Below are positions 1-6,339 of a stretch of 8,161 bases of DNA, one piece after another. Within the stretch, counting starts at the first letter, position 1; each line of letters starts with the position of its first letter. The stretch spans positions 1 through 8,161 of the forward strand of contig JACRNN010000171.1 of the NCBI GenBank assembly GCA_016234955.1, given 5' to 3'. This DNA comes from Deltaproteobacteria bacterium. GTDB taxonomy: Bacteria > Desulfobacterota > GWC2-55-46. The translations under genes and the position numbers were made by a program. The notes beneath the pieces were generated by a model that did no database searches, was not told the DNA's origin, and was given only the letters and a program-made list of their open reading frames with translations.

Positions 1-90
1 GTGCAAAAACGACGGCTGTTTTTCCAACACAACTTTGCGAGGAAGAGCCTCGCGGAATTCTCAGTCTTTATAAGGGTTTCAAATGATTTT

Positions 91-126
91 AGATCCATGA
101 CACCATTCTAAATTGGTGTCAGATCT
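91..126. terminator. Long hairpin, possible terminator between convergent transcripts
   Basis: TGACACCA (98-105) and TGGTGTCA (114-121) form a perfect 8-bp stem around an 8-nt loop. AGATC (91-95) and GATCT (122-126) extend it after a 2-nt bulge. Reading rightwards it is followed by only four T residues, and reading leftwards there is no T-run. It lies 47 bp past the stop codon of the minus-strand PEP-CTERM gene, so it may end or protect that transcript. Function is inferred from position and structure only. Confidence 0.4.
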
Positions 127-145
127 TTTACAATCACCAAAAAGA

Positions 146-161
146 ATTAATCAGAGATTCC
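146..161 (+). repeat. Short repeat terminus ATTAATCAGAGATTCC
   Basis: This is one of three copies in the window of a motif of about 15 bp, consensus TAATCAGAGCTTCC. The others are at 7943-7959 (plus) and 5371-5386 (minus). It looks like the terminal repeat of a small mobile element or MITE. This copy has no visible partner in the window, so it may be an orphan end. It lies just past the PEP-CTERM stop codon. Confidence 0.4.
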
Positions 162-172
162 TTAACTATACC

Positions 173-979
173 TCAACGGACGCGGTGGTTTTTTTTGAGT
201 GAAGCCTTGCTATGCCCTCCTTCTCTTCTCCTCTTTACAAACCCCCATGCGCCCCAACTGATAAGCCCTGAGCCTATCAGGAGCATGGTGGCCGGCTCGG
301 GTACAGGCGTGGGCGGAGGCGTGGCCGTTATATTCAAGTAATCATTCCCGCACGACATCGTCCAATGGAGCGTGATCGCCCCTCCGTTATATAAGGCGAG
401 ACTTGTCAGGTCGAAGCTCCCCTCGAGGACATAGGAGGTCCCGCCGTCCTTATTATTTGAAAATATGCCCGAACCGTAGCCCCCCGTAAAGGCGGTCGAC
501 ACCGCTGTCCCCGTGGCATACCTGTACGGGTCTGATACTGCAAATTGGGAATACTGCGTAGAATACTTCCCCTTCTGCCATGTGGAGACTTTTTCCAGCG
601 TGAAGGAAGGTGTCCCGGACTTGATCGTGAACCTTATCGCATAATCATAGACCCCGTCATTATTCACATCGAGGGCGAAGTCCCCGGGACTGTAGTGTGA
701 CCCGCCGGAGTTTACGCCTTTCGCCAGGTTAAACCCGGTCTGGAGTCCAAAATAGACCGTCCCGTTCGCGTCTATATATAAGCCGAGGTATTCCACATCG
801 AACGACTGCCCGCCGTAACCTGGCTCCACATAACCGTTCTTACCGACACCGTCATCACCGGCATAATATCCGCTCCATTCCATAAGACCGAAATTACCGT
901 CTACCGTTATGGCGGAAGCGGTGTTGCCCAGCATCATAGCTACGGCAACCGTTAGACCAAAAAGAAGTTTTTTCAACAT
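173..979 (-). CDS. PEP-CTERM sorting domain protein, possible carbohydrate-binding fold
   Basis: Predicted secreted protein of 268 aa, handled by an exosortase. The start at 979 is chosen because AGGAG lies 8 nt upstream and a typical signal peptide follows (MLKK, hydrophobic core, ASA at 21-23). The longer reading frame to 1024 would overlap the sigma-54 promoter. The mature part is Gly/Tyr/Asn-rich and beta-like; 'TVDGNFGLMEW' near residue 25 and 'LYIDANGTVYFGL' near 67 recall CBM9/DOMON-like sandwiches (inference). D104-x-N-x-D108-G-x-x-D112 fits a calcium-binding loop. The C-terminus has PEP at 227-229, a hydrophobic segment at about 231-247 and KRRR at 249-252, the classic PEP-CTERM signal, normally cleaved by exosortase during export to the surface or exopolysaccharide matrix. 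Oddly, 16 further residues follow KRRR, where most family members end. No exosortase gene is in the window. Confidence 0.88.
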   Translation of the reverse strand: MLKKLLFGLTVAVAMMLGNTASAITVDGNFGLMEWSGYYAGDDGVGKNGYVEPGYGGQSFDVEYLGLYIDANGTVYFGLQTGFNLAKGVNSGGSHYSPGDFALDVNNDGVYDYAIRFTIKSGTPSFTLEKVSTWQKGKYSTQYSQFAVSDPYRYATGTAVSTAFTGGYGSGIFSNNKDGGTSYVLEGSFDLTSLALYNGGAITLHWTMSCGNDYLNITATPPPTPVPEPATMLLIGSGLISWGAWGFVKRRREGGHSKASLKKNHRVR

Positions 980-1019
980 GTCACGACTCCTGATGTTGTG
1001 AATTACGACATGGTAACTT

Positions 1020-1035
1020 TGCAATATCTATGCCA
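1020..1035 (-). promoter_or_regulatory. Sigma-54 (-24/-12) promoter of the PEP-CTERM gene
   Basis: On the minus strand the sequence reads TGGCAT-AGATA-TTGCA. It carries the invariant GG and GC exactly 12 nt apart, and matches the consensus TGGCAY-N5-TTGCW throughout. Transcription would start near 1009, giving a leader of about 30 nt with the AGGAG ribosome site before the ATG at 979. Sigma-54 control of PEP-CTERM genes, through the PrsK/PrsR two-component pair, is established for the system. The assignment here rests on the motif and its position. Confidence 0.82.
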
Positions 1036-1152
1036 TTTAGACACCGTTTTCTGTCTACCAATATAACATATTGATTCTTAAGCGCTTTTATGTGGCTAAA
1101 CCCTCTGTTGCCCAAATTTTTGTGCAACCAGCCTAATAATATACGATAAAAC

Positions 1153-1169
1153 TGTAAAAAAAATTGACA
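1153..1169. promoter_or_regulatory. 17-bp dyad, putative enhancer-binding-protein site (site 1)
   Basis: TGTAAAAAAAATTGACA is an imperfect inverted repeat (TGTAAA facing TTGACA). It lies about 118 bp upstream of the -24 element at 1034. The identical 17-mer recurs at 2323-2339, about 95 bp upstream of the second sigma-54 promoter. Distance, symmetry and exact repetition suit an upstream site for a sigma-54 activator, for example a PrsR-type regulator. The regulator's identity is inference. Confidence 0.6.
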
Positions 1170-1327
1170 GATAGGATACCCAATAAGTCAACTTTATTGC
1201 GCGATATTTTATTTTTTTAGAAAAATCAAATGGTTGCATTACCGATTTGATTTGTAAAAAATCTGCAAGCTGATTTTAGGGATTATAGTCTGGAACCCGA
1301 CACAAAACCCAAGCCTGCCTAGATACG

Positions 1328-1357
1328 AAAAAAATATCCGTAAATCTTCCTGCGGAT
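1328..1357 (-). terminator. Rho-independent terminator after the PilZ gene
   Basis: Read on the minus strand, ATCCG (1357-1353) pairs with CGGAT (1340-1336) across a 12-nt loop. A run of seven T residues follows (1334-1328). It lies about 75 bp past the stop codon of the PilZ-type gene and would separate it from the PEP-CTERM promoter region. The stem is only 5 bp, so strength is uncertain. Confidence 0.5.
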
Positions 1358-1429
1358 TAGCCTCAGTATAAGCTTGTTATGTATTTTAGACGGTCTTTAC
1401 AGAAGGAGCAACTGTCGGGAGGGAACGGA

Positions 1430-1813
1430 TTAGAGCTGATTTAAGAATCTGAAGCCTGCTTTACATAGGAAGGAGTCGAACTTTTTTATCCAGACGACAC
1501 GCGCCCCCGTGTCTATCTCGAAGTCCCTTATAACGACCCTGAGGGTGTCGCCCTTATCGTACCGGAAGTCATCGCTAATCTTTACACAGACGCCGCCCTT
1601 AGCGATATCCACGGTCTGTCCACTGAGCGTATGATCGCCTTTGTGCAGATCGCACGACCTCTGGATCAACGCCCTTGATTCGGCCCTCTTCTCAAGGTCG
1701 GATAACCTCAGTGAATAGCCGCAGAAAGGGCATTTAGTCTCCCGCCCCGCCGAGATGGTGTAGAATTTACACAGGCATCTCGGGCACGTATTTTCTGTCA
1801 CCCTTGGATGCAT
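1430..1813 (-). CDS. Zinc-ribbon and PilZ domain protein, possible c-di-GMP receptor
   Basis: Small cytoplasmic protein of 127 aa. Residues 10-31 hold CPRC-x14-CPFC, a zinc-ribbon-like four-cysteine site. Residues 43-125 look like a PilZ domain: R43-x3-R47, then D69-I-A-K-G-G74 in place of the usual D/NxSxxG, and a closing 'GARVVW...AGFRF' strand pattern. PilZ domains bind cyclic di-GMP through the RxxxR and D/NxSxxG motifs; the Ser-to-Ala change leaves binding open. The reading frame extends to an ATG at 2035, but the extra 74 residues are Arg-rich, resemble no domain and have no ribosome site. The ATG at 1811-1813 has AAGGGG 10 nt upstream and starts just before the zinc ribbon. A sigma-54 promoter at 2213-2228 with the same upstream dyad as the PEP-CTERM gene suggests shared control, fitting a role in surface or biofilm behaviour. 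Confidence 0.72.
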   Translation of the reverse strand: MHPRVTENTCPRCLCKFYTISAGRETKCPFCGYSLRLSDLEKRAESRALIQRSCDLHKGDHTLSGQTVDIAKGGVCVKISDDFRYDKGDTLRVVIRDFEIDTGARVVWIKKFDSFLCKAGFRFLNQL

Positions 1814-2202
1814 ATTACTCAAGCCCCTTGCCGACTGTGGCCCGGCACAGTGAACAACCAAAGCCCTGATGGATTTGACAACCAGCCGTTGCCCTAAAAA
1901 CTTCCTTGAAGCTCCCCGCGGCTTTTCCGCGCTTAATCTTCGACATATAAGGGAGTATCTATTTCTATTCGCTCGCTTGACCCCTAAGCCCAAGCTGTGG
2001 GGAATGCGCTCGCTATGCATGTTCAGCCCCAACATTTGCGACTGAAAAAATATCGGTGATGTCTACTGCGGCAGGCTTGGAACCAGGACAAATGCTGAAA
2101 AATCGATCCTCCCTTAAACCATAGGCGGGTCATCTTTTAACGGGCGGAATGGACATGACCACGCTGTCACGGATGCCGAATCTAAGACTTCCATCTCGAA
2201 CA
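1814..2202 (-). other. Long untranslated leader between sigma-54 promoter and PilZ gene
   Basis: Predicted transcription from about 2202 leaves some 390 nt before the PilZ start. Small open frames exist (for example a 26-codon frame starting at 2194 and an 8-codon frame starting with MSIPP), but none has a credible ribosome site or recognisable product. I found no match to the conserved cores of c-di-GMP riboswitches. It may be a regulatory leader, the remains of a lost gene, or simply spacer. Confidence 0.4.
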
Positions 2203-2212
2203 CTAATATACA

Positions 2213-2228
2213 AGCAAGACCTGTACCA
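2213..2228 (-). promoter_or_regulatory. Sigma-54 (-24/-12) promoter upstream of the PilZ gene
   Basis: The minus strand reads TGGTAC-AGGTC-TTGCT. GG and GC are 12 nt apart, with a single departure (T for C) from TGGCAC-N5-TTGCW. Predicted start is near 2202. The only recognisable downstream gene in this direction is the PilZ-type gene. The identical upstream dyad at 2323-2339 makes a chance match less likely. Confidence 0.68.
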
Positions 2229-2527
2229 TCAATCATCACTAACAGATGCCCTACAAATTATATAGGTTTTTCAAGTAGTTAAAATTCCCATATTCTGATT
2301 GTCCGTCGGGTGAAAAAATAAGTGTAAAAAAAATTGACACTTACGTGGAGACTGATCCAGGTCCATTGATCCATTTTACCCATATAATTCAATATATTAT
2401 AACGTAACAACAAGAAAGATGTCCGAATGTAAAAAAGTTATACTATTTACAGTTGCGAGATACTTCCGTGGCAGGGTACTGGAAGCATTGGCCGCGTAAG
2501 CCGTCTCGATGGCGGTTTAAGGAACGT
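2229..2527. other. AT-rich intergenic region past gspF
   Basis: I recognise no gene here. It contains the second 17-bp dyad (2323-2339) and a wider pair of half-sites, TGTAAA (2428-2433) and TTTACA (2446-2451). No strong terminator for the gspEF transcript was found, only the weak inverted repeat GCC/GGC near 2500-2515. Confidence 0.45.
2323..2339. promoter_or_regulatory. 17-bp dyad, putative enhancer-binding-protein site (site 2)
   Basis: An exact copy of TGTAAAAAAAATTGACA as at 1153-1169, in the same orientation. Here the symmetry extends by one pair (GTGT...ACAC, 2322-2340). It lies about 95 bp upstream of the -24 element at 2227. The distance differs from site 1 by about 23 bp, close to two helical turns. 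Confidence 0.6.
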
Positions 2528-3730
2528 CTATCTTATGACCTGATTGAGCTCGAATATGGGCAGCAGTATGGCGAGCACTATAAAGCCGACCACCGCGCCC
2601 ATGACGAGCACTATCGCCGGCTCGAGCAAGGAGAGCGACCTCTCGACCGACGCCTCGAACTCCCTTTCGTAGTTGTCCGCGGACTTGAGAAGGAGCTTGT
2701 CGAGCTCGCCGCTCCTCTCCCCTGTGGCCACTATGTGCGTAAGTATGCCGGGGAAGGCCCCGGTGTTCCTCATGCTCGCCGAGAGCGTGGCCCCCTCGGT
2801 CACCTCCCTGACCGTCCGGGTCAACGCCTCATCGAACACGGAGTGGTGCAGGACCTTCCTTGTCATGTCAAGGGCGTTTATTATGGGCACGCCGCTATTT
2901 AGCAGGCTCCCGAGCGTCCTCGCGAAATTAGCCATATAGAACCTCGAGAAGAGCTTGCCCAGAAAGGGCGCGTTGAGCAGAAACCTCTGCGCCGCCCCCC
3001 TGCCCTTGGGCGTCTTCATAACCCTCCATCCGGCAAACGACAGGCCCGCGGCGGCCAGGACGAGCAACGGCCAGTAGCCCGTCACCACGTTCACCATCGC
3101 CACGAGCGCCCTTGTCACAAGGGGCAGGGTGCTTTTGGTGTCTTCAAAAATGGCCGTTATCTTCGGCACGACGAAGAGGAATAGGAAGAAAAGGACCCCG
3201 GCCCCGACGATTACCATGAGCGCCGGGTAGATGAGGGCGGTCCTTACCTTGCCGTATACCCGCGCCTTGGCATCGAGGTACTCGGAGAGCCGCAGGAGCG
3301 CGCCCTCAAGCGCGCCGCCGGCCTCGCCGGCCTCCACCGCCCTTACGTACATCTCCGGGAATATGTCAGGGTGCGCCTCGAGCGCGTTGGAAAGGGAGCT
3401 CCCCGCGGCCACGCCCTCCTTGACCGCGATAAGCGCGCCCTTCAGGGAGACGTTCTCCTCCTCGTTCACAAGGAGCGTCAGCGCGTCGAAAAGGGTGGTG
3501 CCTGAGCTGAGGAGGGAGGAGAGCTGGCGCGTCGTGGCCGCGAGGTCGTTGAGCGAGACCGGCCTGAGGCGCGTCAATGCCCCGCCATGGAGCCCCTGGA
3601 CGCGCAGGTCCCTCGGGAACAGGCCCTCTTTTTTGACCCTGTCCGCCGCCTCCCTGACGCTGACGGCCTCGATGGACCCGAGGACCTCTTTGCCCAGCGC
3701 ATCATACGCCCTGTATTGGAATATCGGCAT
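2528..3730 (-). CDS. Type II secretion inner-membrane platform protein GspF
   Basis: Polytopic inner-membrane protein, 400 aa, the usual length. It forms the platform on which the GspE ATPase drives pseudopilus assembly. The start MPIFQYRAYDALGKEV is the typical family opening. Two GspF/T2SF repeats follow, at about 67-190 and 270-391, each opening with a related helix ('LSSLLSSGTTLFDAL' and 'LGSLLNSGVPIINAL'). Hydrophobic segments are at about 168-190, 218-236 and 371-391. The end 'LPIFELNQVIR' is characteristic of GspF rather than PilC. It starts 44 bp after the gspE stop, so the two are probably one operon, although the ribosome site before its ATG is poor. The usual next genes (gspG and other pseudopilins) are absent downstream. 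Confidence 0.9.
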   Translation of the reverse strand: MPIFQYRAYDALGKEVLGSIEAVSVREAADRVKKEGLFPRDLRVQGLHGGALTRLRPVSLNDLAATTRQLSSLLSSGTTLFDALTLLVNEEENVSLKGALIAVKEGVAAGSSLSNALEAHPDIFPEMYVRAVEAGEAGGALEGALLRLSEYLDAKARVYGKVRTALIYPALMVIVGAGVLFFLFLFVVPKITAIFEDTKSTLPLVTRALVAMVNVVTGYWPLLVLAAAGLSFAGWRVMKTPKGRGAAQRFLLNAPFLGKLFSRFYMANFARTLGSLLNSGVPIINALDMTRKVLHHSVFDEALTRTVREVTEGATLSASMRNTGAFPGILTHIVATGERSGELDKLLLKSADNYEREFEASVERSLSLLEPAIVLVMGAVVGFIVLAILLPIFELNQVIR

Positions 3731-3774
3731 ATCAATAAAGTATGAACCGCCCCGCGGCCTGGCTTATGGGTGGT

Positions 3775-5334
3775 TCAGTCATTTTCAGCCACCCTTACGA
3801 CTTCCTCAAGGGTGGTTATCCCGGCAACGGCCTTATCGAGGCCGTCTTCCCTCAACGTCCTCATGCCGCGCGACGCGGCGTACTTCCTGATCGTGGTGGA
3901 GTCCGGGTTCTTGAGGATAACCGGCCTCATCTCGTTGTCCACGTGCATGAACTCGAATATCCCGGTCTGCCCGCTGTAGCCGGTCTTCAGGCACTTATCG
4001 CATCCCCTGCCCCTGAATAGCCTCTTCGGGGCCTTGCCGCCGAATACCATAAGCTCGGCCTCGGTTGGCGCGTACTCCTCCCTGCAGTTATTGCAAATGA
4101 CCCTTACAAGCCTCTGGGCGACCACGGCGGTCAGGGAGGATGAGAGGAGAAAGGGCAGCACCCCCATGTCCACGAGCCTGGTAACGGCTGAGGGCGCGTC
4201 GTTCGTGTGGAGGGTGGAGAGCACGAGGTGGCCGGTGAGGGACGCCTGTATAGCCATCTCGGCCGTCTCAAGGTCCCTTATCTCGCCGACCATTATGACG
4301 TCGGGGTCTTGCCTCAGTATGGAGCGGAGCCCCCTGGCGAAGGTAAGCCCTATCTTCGTGTTGACCTGTATCTGCCCGACCCCCCTCAACTGGTACTCCA
4401 CCGGGTCCTCTACGGTGATGATGTTCCTCTCATGGAAATTTATCCTGTTCATCGCCGCATAGAGCGTCGTGGTCTTCCCTGATCCCGTCGGCCCGGTCGC
4501 CAGAATTATGCCGTTGTTCCTCTTCAAGAGTCCGTCCATGGCCTCGACCTGGGTTAAGCTCAGGCCGATCTCATGGAGGCTTACCCCGGCCCCCTTCCTG
4601 TCAAGGAGCCTCAAGACCACCCTTTCCCCGAAGGTCGTCGGCACAACCGAAACCCTCACGTCTATGTCCCTGCCCGCCACAAGGAGCCTTATCCTGCCGT
4701 CCTGCGGGAGCCTCTTTTCAGCTATATCGAGCCCGGCCATTATCTTAACCCTCGATATGAGGGCCTCCTGGACGACCTTGGGAGGGGATAAGACAGAGGA
4801 GAGCGCCCCGTCCCTCCTGAAGCGCACGTCCACCTCTCGCTCGAAAGGCTCTATGTGTATGTCGCTCGCCCTCTCCTTGACGGCCTGGAACATGAGCGAG
4901 TTCAGGAGCCTTATTATCGGGGCCTCGTTCGTAAGCTCAAGGAGGTCCTTCGGCTCCTCGAACTGGTGCGCTATCACGTCGAGGCTCTCCCCGTGGAGCT
5001 CGTTGACCACCTCCTGCGCGGAGCCCGAGAGCCTCTCGTAATGCCTGTTTATGGCCTCTAATATCTTCTCCTGGGGCGCCAGGACCGCGCTTACCGGCGC
5101 CCCTATCGACCTGCCCATGTCCTCAACGGCATAGAGGGACTTCGGGCTTGCAACGGCGACTATAAGCCTTCCGTCCTCGGTCTTGAGCGGGAATACGAGG
5201 TTTTTCTTTACGAACGAGAGCGGGAACCTGTCCAGGAAAGCGGGGTCGATGTCCGTGTCGTCTATCCTCTCCCTGAAAGGCAGGCATATCGCGTAAGGCA
5301 TGGAGTCGTCGTTGTCCGCTGTCTTAATGCCCAT
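3775..5334 (-). CDS. Type II secretion assembly ATPase GspE
   Basis: Cytoplasmic hexameric ATPase that powers pseudopilus extension, 519 aa. An N-terminal GspE/MshE-like domain (about 20-105) is followed by the 'NEAPIIRLLNSL...ASDIHIEPFE' linker (136-165) typical of GspE. The catalytic core has Walker A GPTGSGKT at 281-288, the Asp box near 306-312 (ITVEDPVEY), Walker B with DPDVIMVGEIRD at 343-354 and the His box TGHLVLSTLHT at 367-377. A zinc finger is formed by CNNC (414-417) and CDKC (445-448), as in GspE and some PilB proteins. The start at 5334 is chosen for AGAGGG about 7 nt upstream. The frame opens at 5400, but those extra 22 codons read through a mobile-element terminus. Partner platform protein gspF follows. 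The mobile DNA begins about 36 bp upstream, so the native promoter may be displaced. Confidence 0.9.
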   Translation of the reverse strand: MGIKTADNDDSMPYAICLPFRERIDDTDIDPAFLDRFPLSFVKKNLVFPLKTEDGRLIVAVASPKSLYAVEDMGRSIGAPVSAVLAPQEKILEAINRHYERLSGSAQEVVNELHGESLDVIAHQFEEPKDLLELTNEAPIIRLLNSLMFQAVKERASDIHIEPFEREVDVRFRRDGALSSVLSPPKVVQEALISRVKIMAGLDIAEKRLPQDGRIRLLVAGRDIDVRVSVVPTTFGERVVLRLLDRKGAGVSLHEIGLSLTQVEAMDGLLKRNNGIILATGPTGSGKTTTLYAAMNRINFHERNIITVEDPVEYQLRGVGQIQVNTKIGLTFARGLRSILRQDPDVIMVGEIRDLETAEMAIQASLTGHLVLSTLHTNDAPSAVTRLVDMGVLPFLLSSSLTAVVAQRLVRVICNNCREEYAPTEAELMVFGGKAPKRLFRGRGCDKCLKTGYSGQTGIFEFMHVDNEMRPVILKNPDSTTIRKYAASRGMRTLREDGLDKAVAGITTLEEVVRVAEND

Positions 5335-5370
5335 TATCGGCCCTCTAAAAGGCTGCTGAAAAAACCTTAT

Positions 5371-5386
5371 GGAAGCTCTGATTATT
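5371..5386 (-). repeat. Inverted terminus GGAAGCTCTGATTA at the gspE side of the mosaic
   Basis: The plus strand reads GGAAGCTCTGATTATT. Its reverse complement matches the copies at 146-161 and 7943-7959. With the 7943-7959 copy it forms an inverted pair bracketing the whole mobile block. The inward face lies 24 bp from the stop codon of the protein remnant at 5410-5514, as expected for an insertion-sequence end. No clear target duplication is visible. Confidence 0.45.
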
Positions 5387-5409
5387 ACCACGGCAATCAA
5401 ACAGGTTAA

Positions 5410-5514
5410 TCATGCCGCATAGCTGATCTTCGGGTGCTTGAAGTATTTGGCGACCCTGCCAGGCAGTTTCTGCAGCATGCGCATGTACGAGACCATCTTG
5501 CGCTTGAGTTCCTT
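5410..5514 (-). pseudogene. C-terminal remnant of an unidentified protein, perhaps an older transposase
   Basis: Immediately after the IS110 homology stops, an open stretch of 34 codons continues in the same frame beyond TAG and ends at TGA (5410-5412). It is Lys/Arg-rich and closes with VAKYFKHPKISYAA. It has no start codon and no homology to the IS110 copy B tail. Its basic character and its position 24 bp inside an IS-like terminus suggest the tail of a different transposase, cut by the event that truncated IS110 copy A. I cannot name the family. Confidence 0.4.
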
Positions 5515-6339
5515 CTACAAGGCGGCGAGATAGAGGAGCTTCCTGAGCCGTTCAGGGCCGTAGCGCCGGGAGCGCGGTCTTCTGTGCACCGAGGTTCCGC
5601 TTTGCCGCTCAAAGGGGCATATTCCGATGTGAGAGGCCAGCTGCCGCGCCTTTAATGGGCGCGTAAACCCATGCGTGACCACCAGCATGTTGCAGGCAAG
5701 CAGCGTGCCTACGCCAGGGATGCTTGTTAGAAGGGCCGTTGCCTGCCCTATCGTGGGGTGGTTCGAGATGAGGTTTTTGAGTTCCTTGTCGATCAGTTTT
5801 ATCTGTTCCTTGATGTGTTCCATGCTCGACAGATAGACCTTCTCGGCAAGCGGCGTTTTAACGTGTTTACGCTCAATGGCCTTGAGCGCGTTCTGATTGG
5901 CGACGAGATGCCCCGTGAGCTGTTCGCGTGTGGAGAGAAGGGTTTTAACCTGCTCCACGATCTCTTGCGACGGCGTCCACAGCGGCAGTTGGTCATGGAA
6001 TCTGTAAGCGTATTCCGCGATCCTCAAGCTGTCTATCGAGTCGTTTTTATAGATGTCGTTGACGAAGGCGCGTCTGACCTTTTGCGGGGCTTCCACCGCC
6101 ACACGGAAGCCTTTGGAATGGAGAAAGTAGCATAGATGCTCGGTGTAAACTCCGGTGGCTTCCATGCAGATTATCGCATTTGAAGAGTTGACCCCGCTGG
6201 TCTTTAGTCGGCGCAGCAGTTCTTCAAAGCCTTCGCTGGAGTTTGACAGCGTGACCGGCTTGACGCGAGCCTGGTGTATCGCCACAGTGAAAGAGGCTGA
6301 GGCGATGTCTATTCCTACGAAGTGTTTTGGTATTTGCAT
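5515..6339 (-). pseudogene. Truncated IS110-family transposase (copy A)
   Basis: Reads 274 aa from MQIPKHFVGIDIAS. The ATG has GGAGG 7 nt upstream. It matches copy B with about 35 differences over 274 residues by my count, roughly 87% identity. It keeps the DEDD (RuvC-like) residues D11, E60, D100 and D103, and the serine region ERQSGTS (S247, S250) of the C-terminal Tnp domain. It stops at TAG right after 'YLAAL', because homology to copy B ends there. The last 63 residues and the element's right end are gone. Without a right end it cannot be mobilised; whether the shortened protein is active is doubtful. Confidence 0.82.

Larger units (their letters stand above)
1..172. other. Non-coding stretch 3' of the PEP-CTERM gene, with two hairpins
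   Basis: I see no gene here. It holds two inverted repeats, at 37-53 (GCGAGG / CCTCGC, loop of 5) and at 91-126, and a short repeat terminus at 146-161. The 37-53 hairpin loosely resembles the palindromic interspersed repeats found around the IS110 elements further right, but it is too short to assign. Confidence 0.5.
1036..1429. other. AT-rich intergenic region upstream of the PEP-CTERM promoter
   Basis: There is no convincing gene on either strand. It contains the 17-bp dyad at 1153-1169, a half-site TGTAAAAAA at 1253-1261, and a hairpin with a T-run that probably ends the PilZ transcript (1328-1357). Its role appears to be regulatory: upstream activation sites for the sigma-54 promoter at 1020-1035. 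Confidence 0.55.

Noticed and set aside
980..1024. Longer start of the PEP-CTERM protein at 1024
   Set aside because: It would put 15 residues before the signal peptide and overlap the -12 element. AGGAG sits properly before the ATG at 979.
1814..2035. N-terminal extension of the PilZ gene to an ATG at 2035
   Set aside because: The 74 extra residues are Arg-rich with no domain, there is no ribosome site at 2035, and the zinc ribbon begins right after the internal ATG at 1813.
2040..2202. Small genes in the PilZ leader (26-codon frame starting at 2194 and an 8-codon frame starting MSIPP)
   Set aside because: There is no ribosome site, the first would start only about 8 nt after the predicted transcript start, and neither has a recognisable product.
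1814..2202. c-di-GMP riboswitch in the PilZ leader
   Set aside because: The conserved GEMM core sequences and tetraloop-receptor features are not visible.
2453..5061. Plus-strand open frames opposite gspF and gspE
   Set aside because: They are shadows of GC-rich coding DNA on the other strand, with no domains and biased composition.
5335..5400. Longer start of GspE at 5400
   Set aside because: The added codons read through the GGAAGCTCTGATTA terminus, and the ATG at 5334 has a ribosome site.
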